This document shows positions 5,777 to 12,689 of a stretch of DNA of 13,183 nucleotides, piece by piece. The stretch is from contig UQNO01000053.1 of the NCBI GenBank assembly GCA_900542475.1, forward strand, positions 1-13,183, read 5' to 3'. This DNA comes from an uncultured Bacteroidota bacterium. Its GTDB lineage: Bacteria; Bacteroidota; Bacteroidia; Bacteroidales; F082. Position 1 is the stretch's first letter; the number at the start of each line of letters is the position of its first letter. The position numbers and the translations under genes are program-made. Below the pieces are notes generated by a model that was not told the DNA's origin, searched no databases, and was given only the letters and a program-made list of their open reading frames with translations.

Positions 5777-6787
5777 ATGGTAAAAAAATCAAAAATCGTT
5801 GCCGTAGTGGCAATATTGCTCATCGCAGCAGCAGGAGTAATCACATTTGAGGCCTGCAACAAGAAAAATGAAGTAGTAAACAATATTAAGAATAAAAATA
5901 TCGTTACCATTTCAAATAACGATGATATGGACGGATATTTGCTTGACTTAAGAAAACGAATGAAATCAGCGACAAAAGATGGAGAGGCAATGTCTTTGTC
6001 AGATGCCGAATGGGCTCTTACCGCATTGGAGAACTTCGGGCTTTGTGACGGAAGCAAGCGCTCAACAGACATGATTGTTGACACTGTTTTTACAAAAATC
6101 ATGATAAATGATGGAAATATTTCATTATACGAACTTAATTTGGCATACGAAAACAGCAAGCGGCAAATTATAAATAAGTTCAATTCTCTTGATGGAAACG
6201 ACAAGAATATATATTTTATTAAAAGTACCATTGACGATTCATCAAAAAATGGCACTGCTGAAATAAGAACTATTATAAGCATGAGAAACGGCGGTTCTAT
6301 GCCCAATCCTATGCGTTTCGGACCAACTGATTATTGGTATGATTTCAATGAGAAGGGCAAATGTGGTCCATACGAAGGACAATGTGTTGGAAGAGATGCT
6401 GTTATTGAAATGAAATCTAAGGTTTTAATGAATTTACCTCAATACGAATGTGAATACGGTAGGGTTTATTTCACAAATATTGACGAGCATGAGATTACTT
6501 CTTTGGAGTACGTCAATAGATGTCCTGATAGTCCTTATGAAGAATGCTGTTTATATCTTAATTCGTATAATTACAATAGATGTCTTTCACCAAGTGATTT
6601 AAACTGGTATCTTGACTTTATTCTTGGTGAGATTGATAATTATGAATCTTATTATAATAAATACATAGTTTATTTCGATCTTCGTGCAGGAGAAATTCTG
6701 GGTATTAAACAATCAGTGCCAGAACTTTGGATAATGGATTTTGGTTTGGGGAATATCAATTGTACACATCAGCCAATGGATGATTAA
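5777..6787 (+). CDS. Cys-rich putative lipoprotein of unknown function
   Basis: A 336-aa protein. The N-terminus is a hydrophobic export signal (VVAILLIAAAGVITF) followed by EACNKK. Cys27 could be the lipidated residue, although FEAC is not a textbook lipobox. The region about 30-200 is polar and K/N/D-rich. The C-terminal half holds nine further cysteines (CGPYEGQC, YECEY, RCPDSPYEECC, NRC, NCTHQ), which suggests disulfides outside the cytoplasm. I do not recognise the family. It is the first gene of a probable operon: the next gene starts 9 bases after its stop, and the third overlaps the second. The operon is driven by the third copy of the repeated promoter. The protein has no T9SS sorting domain. 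Confidence 0.75.
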   Translation: MVKKSKIVAVVAILLIAAAGVITFEACNKKNEVVNNIKNKNIVTISNNDDMDGYLLDLRKRMKSATKDGEAMSLSDAEWALTALENFGLCDGSKRSTDMIVDTVFTKIMINDGNISLYELNLAYENSKRQIINKFNSLDGNDKNIYFIKSTIDDSSKNGTAEIRTIISMRNGGSMPNPMRFGPTDYWYDFNEKGKCGPYEGQCVGRDAVIEMKSKVLMNLPQYECEYGRVYFTNIDEHEITSLEYVNRCPDSPYEECCLYLNSYNYNRCLSPSDLNWYLDFILGEIDNYESYYNKYIVYFDLRAGEILGIKQSVPELWIMDFGLGNINCTHQPMDD

Positions 6788-6796
6788 ATTATTGTT

Positions 6797-8362
6797 ATGA
6801 AAAATATTAAAACAAAACTGCTATTATACTTGTTGTTGATGTTTTCAATGAGTATTAAAGCACAAAACACTTTTGAGCAAACAATAACATTTGAAGACGG
6901 AGTCGTACGTGAGTGTAATGTTGTTGTTGAAACCAATGATAATGGTTTTGTAGTCAGTTGCATATCAATGAAAGAATATGGTGATAACGATGCCCTTATC
7001 GCCATATCGCCGGTAGGTGAAATAACAGCTACTCTCATACACCGGATTGATGGTAAAAACCTTAAATATTGCGGTCTGTTCCGCCATCCGGATTATGACA
7101 ATGAATATCTTGCAATTGCTACCCTCATAGACAAATCATTGGTTCAAAACACATTTGCTTTTTTGCATATCGATGCGGAATTAAATATATTAAGCCAAAA
7201 TATTTGTTTTTTAGGTGACGATTATTTACATCTGAACATATACACTCAAGAGATGCCCAACATCATTCTTGAAACAGACAGTACAGTGGTTGTTGCCGCC
7301 CATTGTAAAAAGGCTGAAGGCTACTATTATCTTTTTGCACGTATCTCTATCGATGGACAACTGATTGCATCTCGTAAATATCCGTGTGATATCTCGGATT
7401 TTATATATGATTTTTCGTCCCAAAGCAGAAACAACTATCGACTAATAAGACGAAAAAATGAAGATCATGGCAGTTATATCTATAGTGTTGATTCTGTTTT
7501 TAATTGCGTAGAACTGAAACGACTGACAGGTTTGTGTTACAACGTCGTGGAATACAATCCTCCACAACAGTATCCTGACACAACATATTATTGTTCGGGA
7601 GAGGGGAATATTGTGCCTTATAACGACTCTTTGTTTGTAATCACAAGTAATGGTAAGTTCATAAAGCATCTTGGAGGAAATACTGGTAAATGCTGCTATC
7701 TGGCGATAATCAATGACAGTTGTGAAGTCTTTGATCAAAAATCCTGGGATATGGTATCAGGAGACGGTAATGGCAAATACAGACTTAAGGCTCAGCATCA
7801 GGCAATTAGCATGACAGATAATGTCATATATCATTGTGGCATATGGGGAATTAGGGATCACTTCCATTATGCAGCTGGTTCAGTTTATCCATCAAAAATT
7901 GTTGTCAGCAAATTTGACAAAAATCTTAACCTGATATGGCGCAGGTATTTTGGCGAAAACGACAATTTTTATGACATAAACGTAATACAAGCCACAGATG
8001 ACGGTGGGTGTGTCCTTACAGGAATTTGTTCCAAAAATCCTGATTATTTCGATTATTATGCATATCTTTTAAAAGTCGACGAAAACGGCTATGATGCCGT
8101 TGATGAGAACGTTGAAAGCATTGTGAAGCCTTATTGCTGCTACCCGAATCCGGTAAGAGACAACCTCTACATTGAGTTTTCGCCGGATGTCAGCTGCCAG
8201 TCGGTGGAAATATACACCCTCGACGGCCGCATTGTAGAGATGTGCCATGGCGCGTCTCTACAAACGACCATCAACGTTGAAAACCTCAATGTCGGAGTCT
8301 ATATCTTGAAAATCAGAATGGCGGATGGCAAGGAGTTTTCGGAGCGAATCGTGAAACAATGA
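6797..8362 (+). CDS. T9SS-secreted surface protein, type A sorting domain
   Basis: A 521-aa protein. The signal peptide is about 23 residues, ending in IKAQ. The body is beta-rich, with turn motifs that resemble the protein at 2224 in style (DNGFVVSCIS, ISPVGEITATL, ISIDGQLIAS, and near the end ATDDGGCVLTGI). This suggests the same propeller-like architecture with little direct identity. The sorting domain starts at CCYPNPVRD (about residue 447) and ends VKQ. It contains the palindrome from codon 480, here read VEMCHGASLQ. The body is AT-rich, while the CTD is visibly more GC-rich. It is the second gene of the operon from 5777. Its stop overlaps the next start as ATGA. Confidence 0.85.
   Translation: MKNIKTKLLLYLLLMFSMSIKAQNTFEQTITFEDGVVRECNVVVETNDNGFVVSCISMKEYGDNDALIAISPVGEITATLIHRIDGKNLKYCGLFRHPDYDNEYLAIATLIDKSLVQNTFAFLHIDAELNILSQNICFLGDDYLHLNIYTQEMPNIILETDSTVVVAAHCKKAEGYYYLFARISIDGQLIASRKYPCDISDFIYDFSSQSRNNYRLIRRKNEDHGSYIYSVDSVFNCVELKRLTGLCYNVVEYNPPQQYPDTTYYCSGEGNIVPYNDSLFVITSNGKFIKHLGGNTGKCCYLAIINDSCEVFDQKSWDMVSGDGNGKYRLKAQHQAISMTDNVIYHCGIWGIRDHFHYAAGSVYPSKIVVSKFDKNLNLIWRRYFGENDNFYDINVIQATDDGGCVLTGICSKNPDYFDYYAYLLKVDENGYDAVDENVESIVKPYCCYPNPVRDNLYIEFSPDVSCQSVEIYTLDGRIVEMCHGASLQTTINVENLNVGVYILKIRMADGKEFSERIVKQ
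8232..8263 (+). repeat. In-frame palindromic element, copy C (inside a CTD)
   Basis: This is the same element as copies A and B with one substitution in the left arm (TTGTAGAGATG against CGTCTCTACAA) and the same centre. The reading frame is again GTA GAG. The surrounding CTD DNA is diverged from the other two, so this copy is not part of the large repeat. Confidence 0.85.
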
Positions 8363-8991
8363 AAATCACCAATTTCATAATAACATCTGTTTTTTTGCTG
8401 CTTGCTGCGTTTTGTTGCACCAACACCAACGAATCGCAGCAGGTGGCGGTAAAAGAGCCCCACATCAAGGCCGACTCCGCCTTCGTGAGCCAGTCACTGG
8501 CGTTTGCCGAAGAGCATAAGTGGGTGTCGTTTAACCTCAGCGTGCTCCGACTGGAAGAGTCCAACATGTTCCAAGACGGTCCGTCGTACGATGTAATCAT
8601 CAAATACGACGGGGAGAACTCCCTGGTATTCTTCAGCGACAACTTCAACCATTATGTCGTCACAAAAGAGAATCCCGAAATCAAAAGTCTCCACTGGGAT
8701 TGTCTCAGCATGGCATGGTTCTATTTCCATCCCATCCCGTTTATCGACACCAAACCCTATCTGAAAATGCTCACATCATGCAAAATGGACCGCGACGGCG
8801 ACACCGTGTTTTTCCGATACGAGTCAAACTGGTTTATGGGCAAAGCCGATTTTATGATGAAAACCGACGACTTCACCCTCAGCCGCGCCAGATATAATAC
8901 CTATTTCTGGAACGACCTCTATCGCTTCCACAACATCTCCTTCGAAAACAAACAACCCTATATCGACTCAATTCTAATGGATAATATCTAA
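8359..8991 (+). CDS. Small putative lipoprotein of unknown function
   Basis: A 210-aa protein. The N-terminus is hydrophobic and ends in a Cys pair (FLLLAAFCCTN), likely an export signal and possibly a lipoprotein one, although the residues before either Cys are unusual for a lipobox. The rest is rich in W, F and Y (WVSFNLSVLRLEES, YDGENSLVFFSDNFNHYVV, HWDCLSMAWFYFHPIPF), consistent with a compact beta fold. I do not recognise a family. The start ATG overlaps the stop of the T9SS gene (ATGA), so translation is probably coupled. Codon use is more GC-rich than in the genes from 2224 to 8130 and resembles the minus-strand genes to the right. The last codons and the stop lie in a 14-bp tandem repeat. 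Confidence 0.75.
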   Translation: MKITNFIITSVFLLLAAFCCTNTNESQQVAVKEPHIKADSAFVSQSLAFAEEHKWVSFNLSVLRLEESNMFQDGPSYDVIIKYDGENSLVFFSDNFNHYVVTKENPEIKSLHWDCLSMAWFYFHPIPFIDTKPYLKMLTSCKMDRDGDTVFFRYESNWFMGKADFMMKTDDFTLSRARYNTYFWNDLYRFHNISFENKQPYIDSILMDNI

Positions 8992-9008
8992 TGGATAATA
9001 TCTAATGG
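8973..9008 (+). repeat. 14-bp tandem repeat at the gene end
   Basis: TCTAATGGATAATA occurs at 8973-8986 and 8987-9000, followed by a partial TCTAATGG at 9001-9008 and a related GGCTGATGGCTAATG. The stop codon of the small lipoprotein gene (8989-8991) lies in the second unit. The repeat fills the short convergent gap before the M23 gene. Confidence 0.85.
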
Positions 9009-9015
9009 CTGATGG

Positions 9016-10227
9016 CTAATGTCTCTTCAGCACCCTAATCAGTGTGTCAACACTATGCCTGAAAGCCTCCATATTCTCGCTCTTCACCGGCTCCGCACTT
9101 GGTGACTTGAACTTCAGCGGGTCGATGTAAGTGCCGTTTTTCTGTAGCCTGAAGTCGAGATGCGGCCCTGTGGCGGTGCCCGTCATGCCGACATACCCTA
9201 TCGTCTGGCCCTGCTTCACCTTGCTGCCTTGCGAAATGCCTTTGGCGAAGCCCTTCAGGTGCATGTAAGTGGTGGTATATGTGCTGTTGTGCTTTATTTT
9301 CAGATAGTTGCCGCCGCCTTTCTTGTCCCAGCCCTTGGCAACGACAGTGCCGTCACCTATAGATTGAACCGGCGTCCCGCTCGGCGCCGCGTAATCCACC
9401 CCGTGATGCGGACGTACTATCTTATGCACAGGATGCAGCCTCGCATTGGAAAAAGTGGAGCTGATACGCCGGTAGTTCAACGGAGCCTTCAAAAACGCCT
9501 TCCGCAAATTGTCGCCGTTCTCGTCGAAATACTCCTTCTTGCCGTCCTGCTCAAAACTGAAAGCATATTTCCCCTCGCCTTTGTTCTTGAAATATGATGC
9601 CATCACCTTGCCTATGCCAAACGGTACGGTGTCGCCCGCGATATATCTCTCTTCGAAGATGACCTTGCAAGAATCGCCCGGCTGTATGCCGAAGAAGTCT
9701 ATGGTCCAGGCGTAAATGTCCGACAACTCAAGGATTAGACTGTAGTCGCAGCCGGCTTCGGCCATGGCGTTCCACAGACTCGATTTTATCTCCACACCGA
9801 CATGCTCAACCTTGGTGATGACCTCTTTCTCGCCCCTCCACGCCGCTATTGAATCGGTAAGCTGGAAAACGGCATAGCTGGTCCTGTCGATTTCATAAAT
9901 CCAGTATTTGGCAGTCGGGATGCTGTCGCGCATCTTCAAAAACACGTATTTATTCCCGACTTTAATCTTCCTCACGTCAAAAACCTTACGGCAATTTCTG
10001 TCGATGTAATTGACGGTGTTGTAACTCACACCTTCTCTTTGCAAAATGTTCGCCAAAAACTCGTTTTTCTGGACTTTTCCTTCTAAGATATCCAGAGAAT
10101 CGATGCAGATGCCATAAAGATACTTGGGCTCGGCTCGTTTCCTTGCCTCTTCCGTGTTGCCATTGTTATCGCCTCGTCCGCAGGAAAGCAGAAACAGCAA
10201 TATCAAAAATGGCGTGAGTTTCCTCAT
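9016..10227 (-). CDS. M23-family (LytM-like) metallopeptidase lipoprotein
   Basis: A 403-aa protein. The start is set at the ATG at 10227 rather than the upstream ATG at 10245, because MRKLTPFLILLFLLSC is a clean lipoprotein signal (Cys16) and AAGGA lies just upstream. The C-terminal peptidase M23 domain (about 255-385) has HHGVDYAAP (zinc-ligand motif HxxxD, His274/Asp278), YMHLKG, GQTIGYVGMTG and TGPHLDFRL. The usual HxH there reads HLD (His356, Asp358), so the third zinc ligand is Asp in place of His. It probably cuts peptide cross-links in peptidoglycan on the periplasmic side, or acts as a cofactor if the change lowers activity. It may have its own promoter at 10256-10263. It lies 92 bases downstream of iorB on the same strand. 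Confidence 0.9.
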   Translation of the reverse strand: MRKLTPFLILLFLLSCGRGDNNGNTEEARKRAEPKYLYGICIDSLDILEGKVQKNEFLANILQREGVSYNTVNYIDRNCRKVFDVRKIKVGNKYVFLKMRDSIPTAKYWIYEIDRTSYAVFQLTDSIAAWRGEKEVITKVEHVGVEIKSSLWNAMAEAGCDYSLILELSDIYAWTIDFFGIQPGDSCKVIFEERYIAGDTVPFGIGKVMASYFKNKGEGKYAFSFEQDGKKEYFDENGDNLRKAFLKAPLNYRRISSTFSNARLHPVHKIVRPHHGVDYAAPSGTPVQSIGDGTVVAKGWDKKGGGNYLKIKHNSTYTTTYMHLKGFAKGISQGSKVKQGQTIGYVGMTGTATGPHLDFRLQKNGTYIDPLKFKSPSAEPVKSENMEAFRHSVDTLIRVLKRH

Positions 10228-10255
10228 GATAATCCTTAAAATCATTTAAATTAAT

Positions 10256-10263
10256 CAAACGTA
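10256..10263 (-). promoter_or_regulatory. -7 element (TACGTTTG, minus strand) for the M23 gene
   Basis: The plus strand reads CAAACGTA, giving TACGTTTG on the minus strand, a match to TAnnTTTG with an expected leader of about 23 bases to the ATG at 10227. No -33 TTTG is visible. Three of its bases belong to the arm of the palindrome at 10261-10289. One such match by chance is possible. Confidence 0.45.
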
Positions 10264-10289
10264 GAGACGATGTTTTTCATCGTCTCTAC
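10261..10289. repeat. Intergenic palindromic element, copy D
   Basis: GTAGAGACGATG (10261-10272) and CATCGTCTCTAC (10278-10289) form perfect 12-bp arms with a five-base loop. The outer nine bases are the same as in the three in-frame elements, while the centre differs. It lies 31 bases after the iorB stop in the direction of transcription, so it may also act as a terminator hairpin. The T run on that side is weak. Confidence 0.85.
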
Positions 10290-10319
10290 TAACGTCTCTT
10301 AAAGTTCAAGGTCTAAATA

Positions 10320-10892
10320 CTAACAGCGCGCGGCCTCATATCCAGCCTTCACAGCCTTCAAGTTAAGGTTGACGACATCGTCCCCTTTGTTTCCGAACTG
10401 CTTCTTGATGCTGTTTTCTATCGTCTCCATGTCGATTCCGAGTGCATGGACCGCCGCTCCGAAGATTACCATGTTAGCGGCGCGCACGTTACCGCATTCT
10501 TTCGCGATATTGTCGGCGTCGATGACGATGGCGTTGTGTTTCTTCAGTTCAGCGTAAATGTCTTCAACAGCAGGATAGTTGTTGATGTTGACGAAAGGTT
10601 CCTTGGCGGTAATGATGGCGCCGTCTTTTGCCAGCATCGGGAGGTAACGCAACGCTTCCATCGGTTCGACAGAGATGATTATGTCGGCCTTGCCTTCAGG
10701 GATAAGGTCGCTTGCTATCTCGTTCGATGACAGACGGAGGTGTGACTGCACGTCGCCGCCACGCTGGCTCATGCCGTGAACCTCGGCTTGTTTCAGATAT
10801 AAGTTCTTCTCAACAGCAGCGATGCCGATACATGACGCGATACTTAAAATGCCTTGACCGCCGACACCTGCTAAAATAATATCTTTTTTCAT
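10320..10892 (-). CDS. iorB: Indolepyruvate:ferredoxin oxidoreductase, beta subunit
   Basis: A 190-aa protein, the usual size for IorB. The N-terminus has the glycine-rich motif ILAGVGGQGILS (residues 6-17), then the family signature HGMSQRGGDVQSH. It pairs with IorA to form the enzyme that oxidatively decarboxylates aryl pyruvates (indolepyruvate, phenylpyruvate) to aryl-acetyl-CoA and passes electrons to ferredoxin in the cytoplasm. The start is the ATG at 10892. An in-frame TTG at 10901 is less likely. It follows iorA with a 22-base gap, so the two are co-transcribed. Confidence 0.93.
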   Translation of the reverse strand: MKKDIILAGVGGQGILSIASCIGIAAVEKNLYLKQAEVHGMSQRGGDVQSHLRLSSNEIASDLIPEGKADIIISVEPMEALRYLPMLAKDGAIITAKEPFVNINNYPAVEDIYAELKKHNAIVIDADNIAKECGNVRAANMVIFGAAVHALGIDMETIENSIKKQFGNKGDDVVNLNLKAVKAGYEAARC

Positions 10893-10914
10893 GATTTTCA
10901 ATTGTTTAAGTTAA

Positions 10915-12525
10915 TTATTTCTTCTCAACGGCTTTCTTGGCGCGCATTCTTCTGTTCAATGTCTGAATGCACTCGCGGCGCGGAATGATGACCGAGACAC
11001 CCTCGTATTCGAGTTCTTCCTTGATAATCTGAACGTTGATGTCGTGTTGATTCGCCAACGGCTTCAAAACTCTCACGTGCTCCGGCTCAACGCCTAAACC
11101 CTTTACAATGCTCTCCAAACGACCTTCGGCTGACGATTTCTGACCGCCGGTCATGCCCGTCGTCGAGTTGTCGAGAATCATAACAACGATGTTGTTGTGG
11201 TTGTTGACGGCGTCGAGCAGTCCTGTCATGCCTGAATGTGTGAATGTCGAGTCGCCGATACAAGCCACTGCCGGCACCAATCCTGATTCTGATGCGCCTA
11301 TAGCCATGGTGATGGAAGCACCCATGTCCACTGTGCTGTTGATTGACTCGAGCGGCGGCATGGCGCTCAAGGTGTAGCACCCGATGTCGCCGAACACTCT
11401 GCCCTTGCTGTAACTTGACAAAGCCTCGTTCAAGGCGCGGAATGAATCCCAGTGAGGACATCCGTCGCACAATTTTGGAGGACGCGGCTTCACCAACTCC
11501 GGAACAGGGGCGCCGACCTCGTTTGGCTTGCCGAGGGCGATGGCCGCGAGGTTCGGATTCAACTCGCCGTCGCGCGGCAATGTGCCGTCTTTGCGTCCGT
11601 GAACGGTCTTGCCGTTGTTCAAAACGCCCTTGAGCATGTCCTCGACGATAGGATAACCTTCTTCCATGACGAGAAGCTCGTCGCACTCGTCGTAAATCCT
11701 CCTTATCATCTCGGTCGGAAGGGGATATTGGCCTATCTTCAACACCGGATAAGGAATCGTTTCGTTGATGTAGTTCTCTTTCAGGTAGTTATATGCGAGA
11801 CCGCATGCGATAATGCCTAATTTTTTATCTGTACCTTCAAAATATTGGTTGAAGCCTTTTGTCACGCTCTCGTTTTCCATGTCGTTTTGTTTTGCGAGAA
11901 GCGATTTGTATTGTTTCCTGGCAATAGCCGGCAGAAGCACGTATTGACGGAGGTTTGATGGCAGGTGCAGTTCGTTCTGTGGACGGCGTTCACTGCAAAC
12001 CACACCCGAGCGTGAGTGGGCGAGACGAGTCACGACGCGAATCATCACCGGCGTTCCGAGTTTCTCTGAAAGGTCAAACGCATAACGTGTCATGTCGTAA
12101 GCCTCCTGCTGATTCGATGGTTCCAGCACCGGAATCTGAGCGAACTTGCCGTATTCGCGCGAGTCTTGCTCGTCCTGTGATGAATGCATCGACGGGTCGT
12201 CGGCGACCAACACAACCATGCCGCCATTCACACCTGTTATTGACGAGTTGATGAACGGGTCGGCAGCGACGTTCAAACCAACGTGTTTCATGCACACAAT
12301 GGCGCGCTTGCCGGAATATGACATGCCTATGGCGCTTTCCATGGCAGTCTTCTCGTTGGCTGACCATAAAGCGCGGATTCCCAATTCTTTGGCTTCCTTC
12401 GAGCCCTGGATGAACTCCATGATCTCGGTTGATGGCGTGCCGGGATATGCGTAGCAACCGGACAAACCGGCGTCAATGGCTCCCTGCGCAATGGCTTCAT
12501 CACCAAGTAATAAGATTTTCTTCAT
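10915..12525 (-). CDS. iorA: Indolepyruvate:ferredoxin oxidoreductase, alpha subunit (short form)
   Basis: A 536-aa protein. The N-terminal pyrimidine-binding domain starts MKKILLLGDEAIAQGAIDAG with GCYAYPGTPSTEIME. CDGCPHWDSF (about 351) is followed by GDIGCYTLSAMPP (about 380). The thiamine-diphosphate/magnesium motif GDSTFTHSG (about 421) leads into MILDNSTTGMTGGQ. The protein ends at RRECIQTLNRRMRAKKAVEKK without the CxxCxxCxxxCP clusters of the C-terminal ferredoxin domain found in archaeal-type IorA, so electrons must leave by another carrier or an internal cluster. The start is the ATG at 12525. The upstream in-frame extension to 12675 is rejected because it would run through the promoter. 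It is divergent from the acyltransferase gene. Confidence 0.93.
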   Translation of the reverse strand: MKKILLLGDEAIAQGAIDAGLSGCYAYPGTPSTEIMEFIQGSKEAKELGIRALWSANEKTAMESAIGMSYSGKRAIVCMKHVGLNVAADPFINSSITGVNGGMVVLVADDPSMHSSQDEQDSREYGKFAQIPVLEPSNQQEAYDMTRYAFDLSEKLGTPVMIRVVTRLAHSRSGVVCSERRPQNELHLPSNLRQYVLLPAIARKQYKSLLAKQNDMENESVTKGFNQYFEGTDKKLGIIACGLAYNYLKENYINETIPYPVLKIGQYPLPTEMIRRIYDECDELLVMEEGYPIVEDMLKGVLNNGKTVHGRKDGTLPRDGELNPNLAAIALGKPNEVGAPVPELVKPRPPKLCDGCPHWDSFRALNEALSSYSKGRVFGDIGCYTLSAMPPLESINSTVDMGASITMAIGASESGLVPAVACIGDSTFTHSGMTGLLDAVNNHNNIVVMILDNSTTGMTGGQKSSAEGRLESIVKGLGVEPEHVRVLKPLANQHDINVQIIKEELEYEGVSVIIPRRECIQTLNRRMRAKKAVEKK

Positions 12526-12573
12526 GTGAAATGTATTTTTAATTATTGCTGATTCCTGCTTATTATAACTTGG

Positions 12574-12603
12574 CAAAGTTATGGATTTTTTTTGAGATGG
12601 CAA
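12574..12603 (-). promoter_or_regulatory. iorAB promoter (TTG - 19 - TAACTTTG)
   Basis: On the minus strand the -7 element TAACTTTG (plus 12574-12581) is preceded, 19 bases upstream, by TTG (plus 12601-12603). The expected leader to the ATG at 12525 is about 43 bases. Confidence 0.65.
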
Positions 12604-12664
12604 TATTTTTTTTGACAAAAAGCAAACAAAATTTAATTTAAATGTCGTGTCAAAAAAAAATATG

Positions 12665-12672
12665 TATATTTG
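12665..12672 (+). promoter_or_regulatory. -7 element (TATATTTG) for the acyltransferase gene
   Basis: TATATTTG matches TAnnTTTG and lies 17 bases before the ATG at 12690, giving a leader of only about 10 bases. No clear -33 TTTG is seen. It is divergent from the iorAB promoter across a strongly AT-rich spacer. Confidence 0.6.
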
Positions 12673-12689
12673 CAAGTTAAAATTAAGTG

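Noticed and set aside
11087..12457. Long overlapping frames in both strands over iorA
   Set aside because: They are shadows of a GC-richer conserved gene. Their predicted proteins are Arg/His-rich and match no domain.
12526..12675. 50-residue N-terminal extension of iorA
   Set aside because: It would lie across the iorAB promoter. Its composition is that of AT-rich spacer, and MKKILLLGDEAIAQG is the normal IorA start.
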